Below are positions 5,231-5,342 of a stretch of 5,342 nucleotides of DNA, in pieces. Below the pieces are notes generated by a model, which saw only the letters and a list, made by a program, of their open reading frames with translations, was not told where the DNA came from and made no database searches. The DNA is from Marivivens sp. (GTDB lineage: Bacteria > Pseudomonadota > Alphaproteobacteria > Rhodobacterales > Rhodobacteraceae). The stretch covers positions 1 to 5,342 of the forward strand of contig JAHEBR010000160.1 in assembly GCA_024642185.1 (NCBI GenBank), in the 5' to 3' direction. The position numbers and the translations under genes were made by a program. Within the stretch, counting starts at the first letter, position 1. Every line of letters starts with the position of its first letter.

Positions 5231-5342
5231 GGCAAATGTTCTTACGGCGCTGTCAGCGGGAATGCAAAGTGTCGTCGCGGCGCTTTATCCGCCGCAATGC
5301 GCTTTGTGTGGCGAGCCGACCGAGTCGGACTTTGGGCTTTGC
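5229..5342 (+). CDS. comF: ComF-family protein (phosphoribosyltransferase-like), 3' partial
   Basis: The window ends inside this gene. The visible 38 residues read MANVLTALSAG then MQSVVAALYPPQCALCGE and ESDFGLC. The LYPPxCxxCG segment followed by a further cysteine is the N-terminal zinc-finger-like part of ComF proteins, which carry a phosphoribosyltransferase domain further on and are linked to DNA uptake in naturally competent bacteria; the role in other bacteria is less clear. Two starts are possible. ATG at 5229 has GGTGGGG five bases upstream but overlaps the start codon of the divergent NDUFAF5-like gene; ATG at 5262 lacks a good ribosome-binding site but leaves a 31-base gap. I list the longer form, with the start uncertain. 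Confidence 0.8.
   Translation, partial: MANVLTALSAGMQSVVAALYPPQCALCGEPTESDFGLC

Noticed and set aside
5239..5267. Minus-strand TTGCAT and TAAGAA hexamers spaced 17 bases apart before the NDUFAF5-like gene
   Set aside because: Only about three of six matches each, and a start there would give an almost leaderless transcript; not enough to call a promoter.

Overview
The window looks like a piece of an alphaproteobacterial chromosome, most likely from the Rhodobacteraceae. It is GC-rich, with G/C-ending codons in every gene. The protein families and their arrangement (a TrmA/RlmD-type RNA methyltransferase, ErfK-type L,D-transpeptidases, a small exported membrane peptide next to hemH, and an NDUFAF5-like protein head-to-head with comF) also fit that group. 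This assignment rests on recollection of family sequences, not on a search. Coding density is high; the longest gene-free stretches are about 150 bases, and there are no RNA genes, mobile elements, CRISPR arrays or phage remnants.

Layout. Positions 1-1005 (+) hold the 3' part of a class I RNA m5U methyltransferase whose Fe-S cysteine cluster lies mostly upstream of the window. Positions 1090-2850 form a cell-envelope block. It contains an exported L,D-transpeptidase with a TYGC active site (+), a CAP-domain lipoprotein on the opposite strand whose stop codon interlocks with the first gene's stop, and a second, Tat-type exported L,D-transpeptidase with a classical SNGC active site that diverges from the lipoprotein gene. 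Positions 2851-3256 hold a regulatory-looking leader (a 14-bp tandem direct repeat and an imperfect hairpin), a 65-residue exported single-span protein of unknown function, and a strong convergent terminator. Positions 3257-5230 (-) hold hemH (ferrochelatase) preceded by an NDUFAF5/BioC-like protein, probably cotranscribed. The window ends in the first codons of a comF-like gene (+), which starts head-to-head with the NDUFAF5-like gene.

How the genes may work together. The envelope block could modify peptidoglycan or its attached proteins: two transpeptidase-fold enzymes with different active-site signatures plus a periplasm-facing lipoprotein. The minus-strand pair suggests respiratory cofactor and complex maturation, with heme synthesis next to a homologue of a complex I assembly factor. 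Most of the window is ordinary chromosomal content. The points worth a second look are the short conserved-looking exported peptide and its structured leader, a hairpin that overlaps the hemH ribosome-binding site, the eroded SAM-binding motif of the NDUFAF5-like protein, and the interlocked gene ends. I do not see clear evidence of an undescribed multi-gene system.
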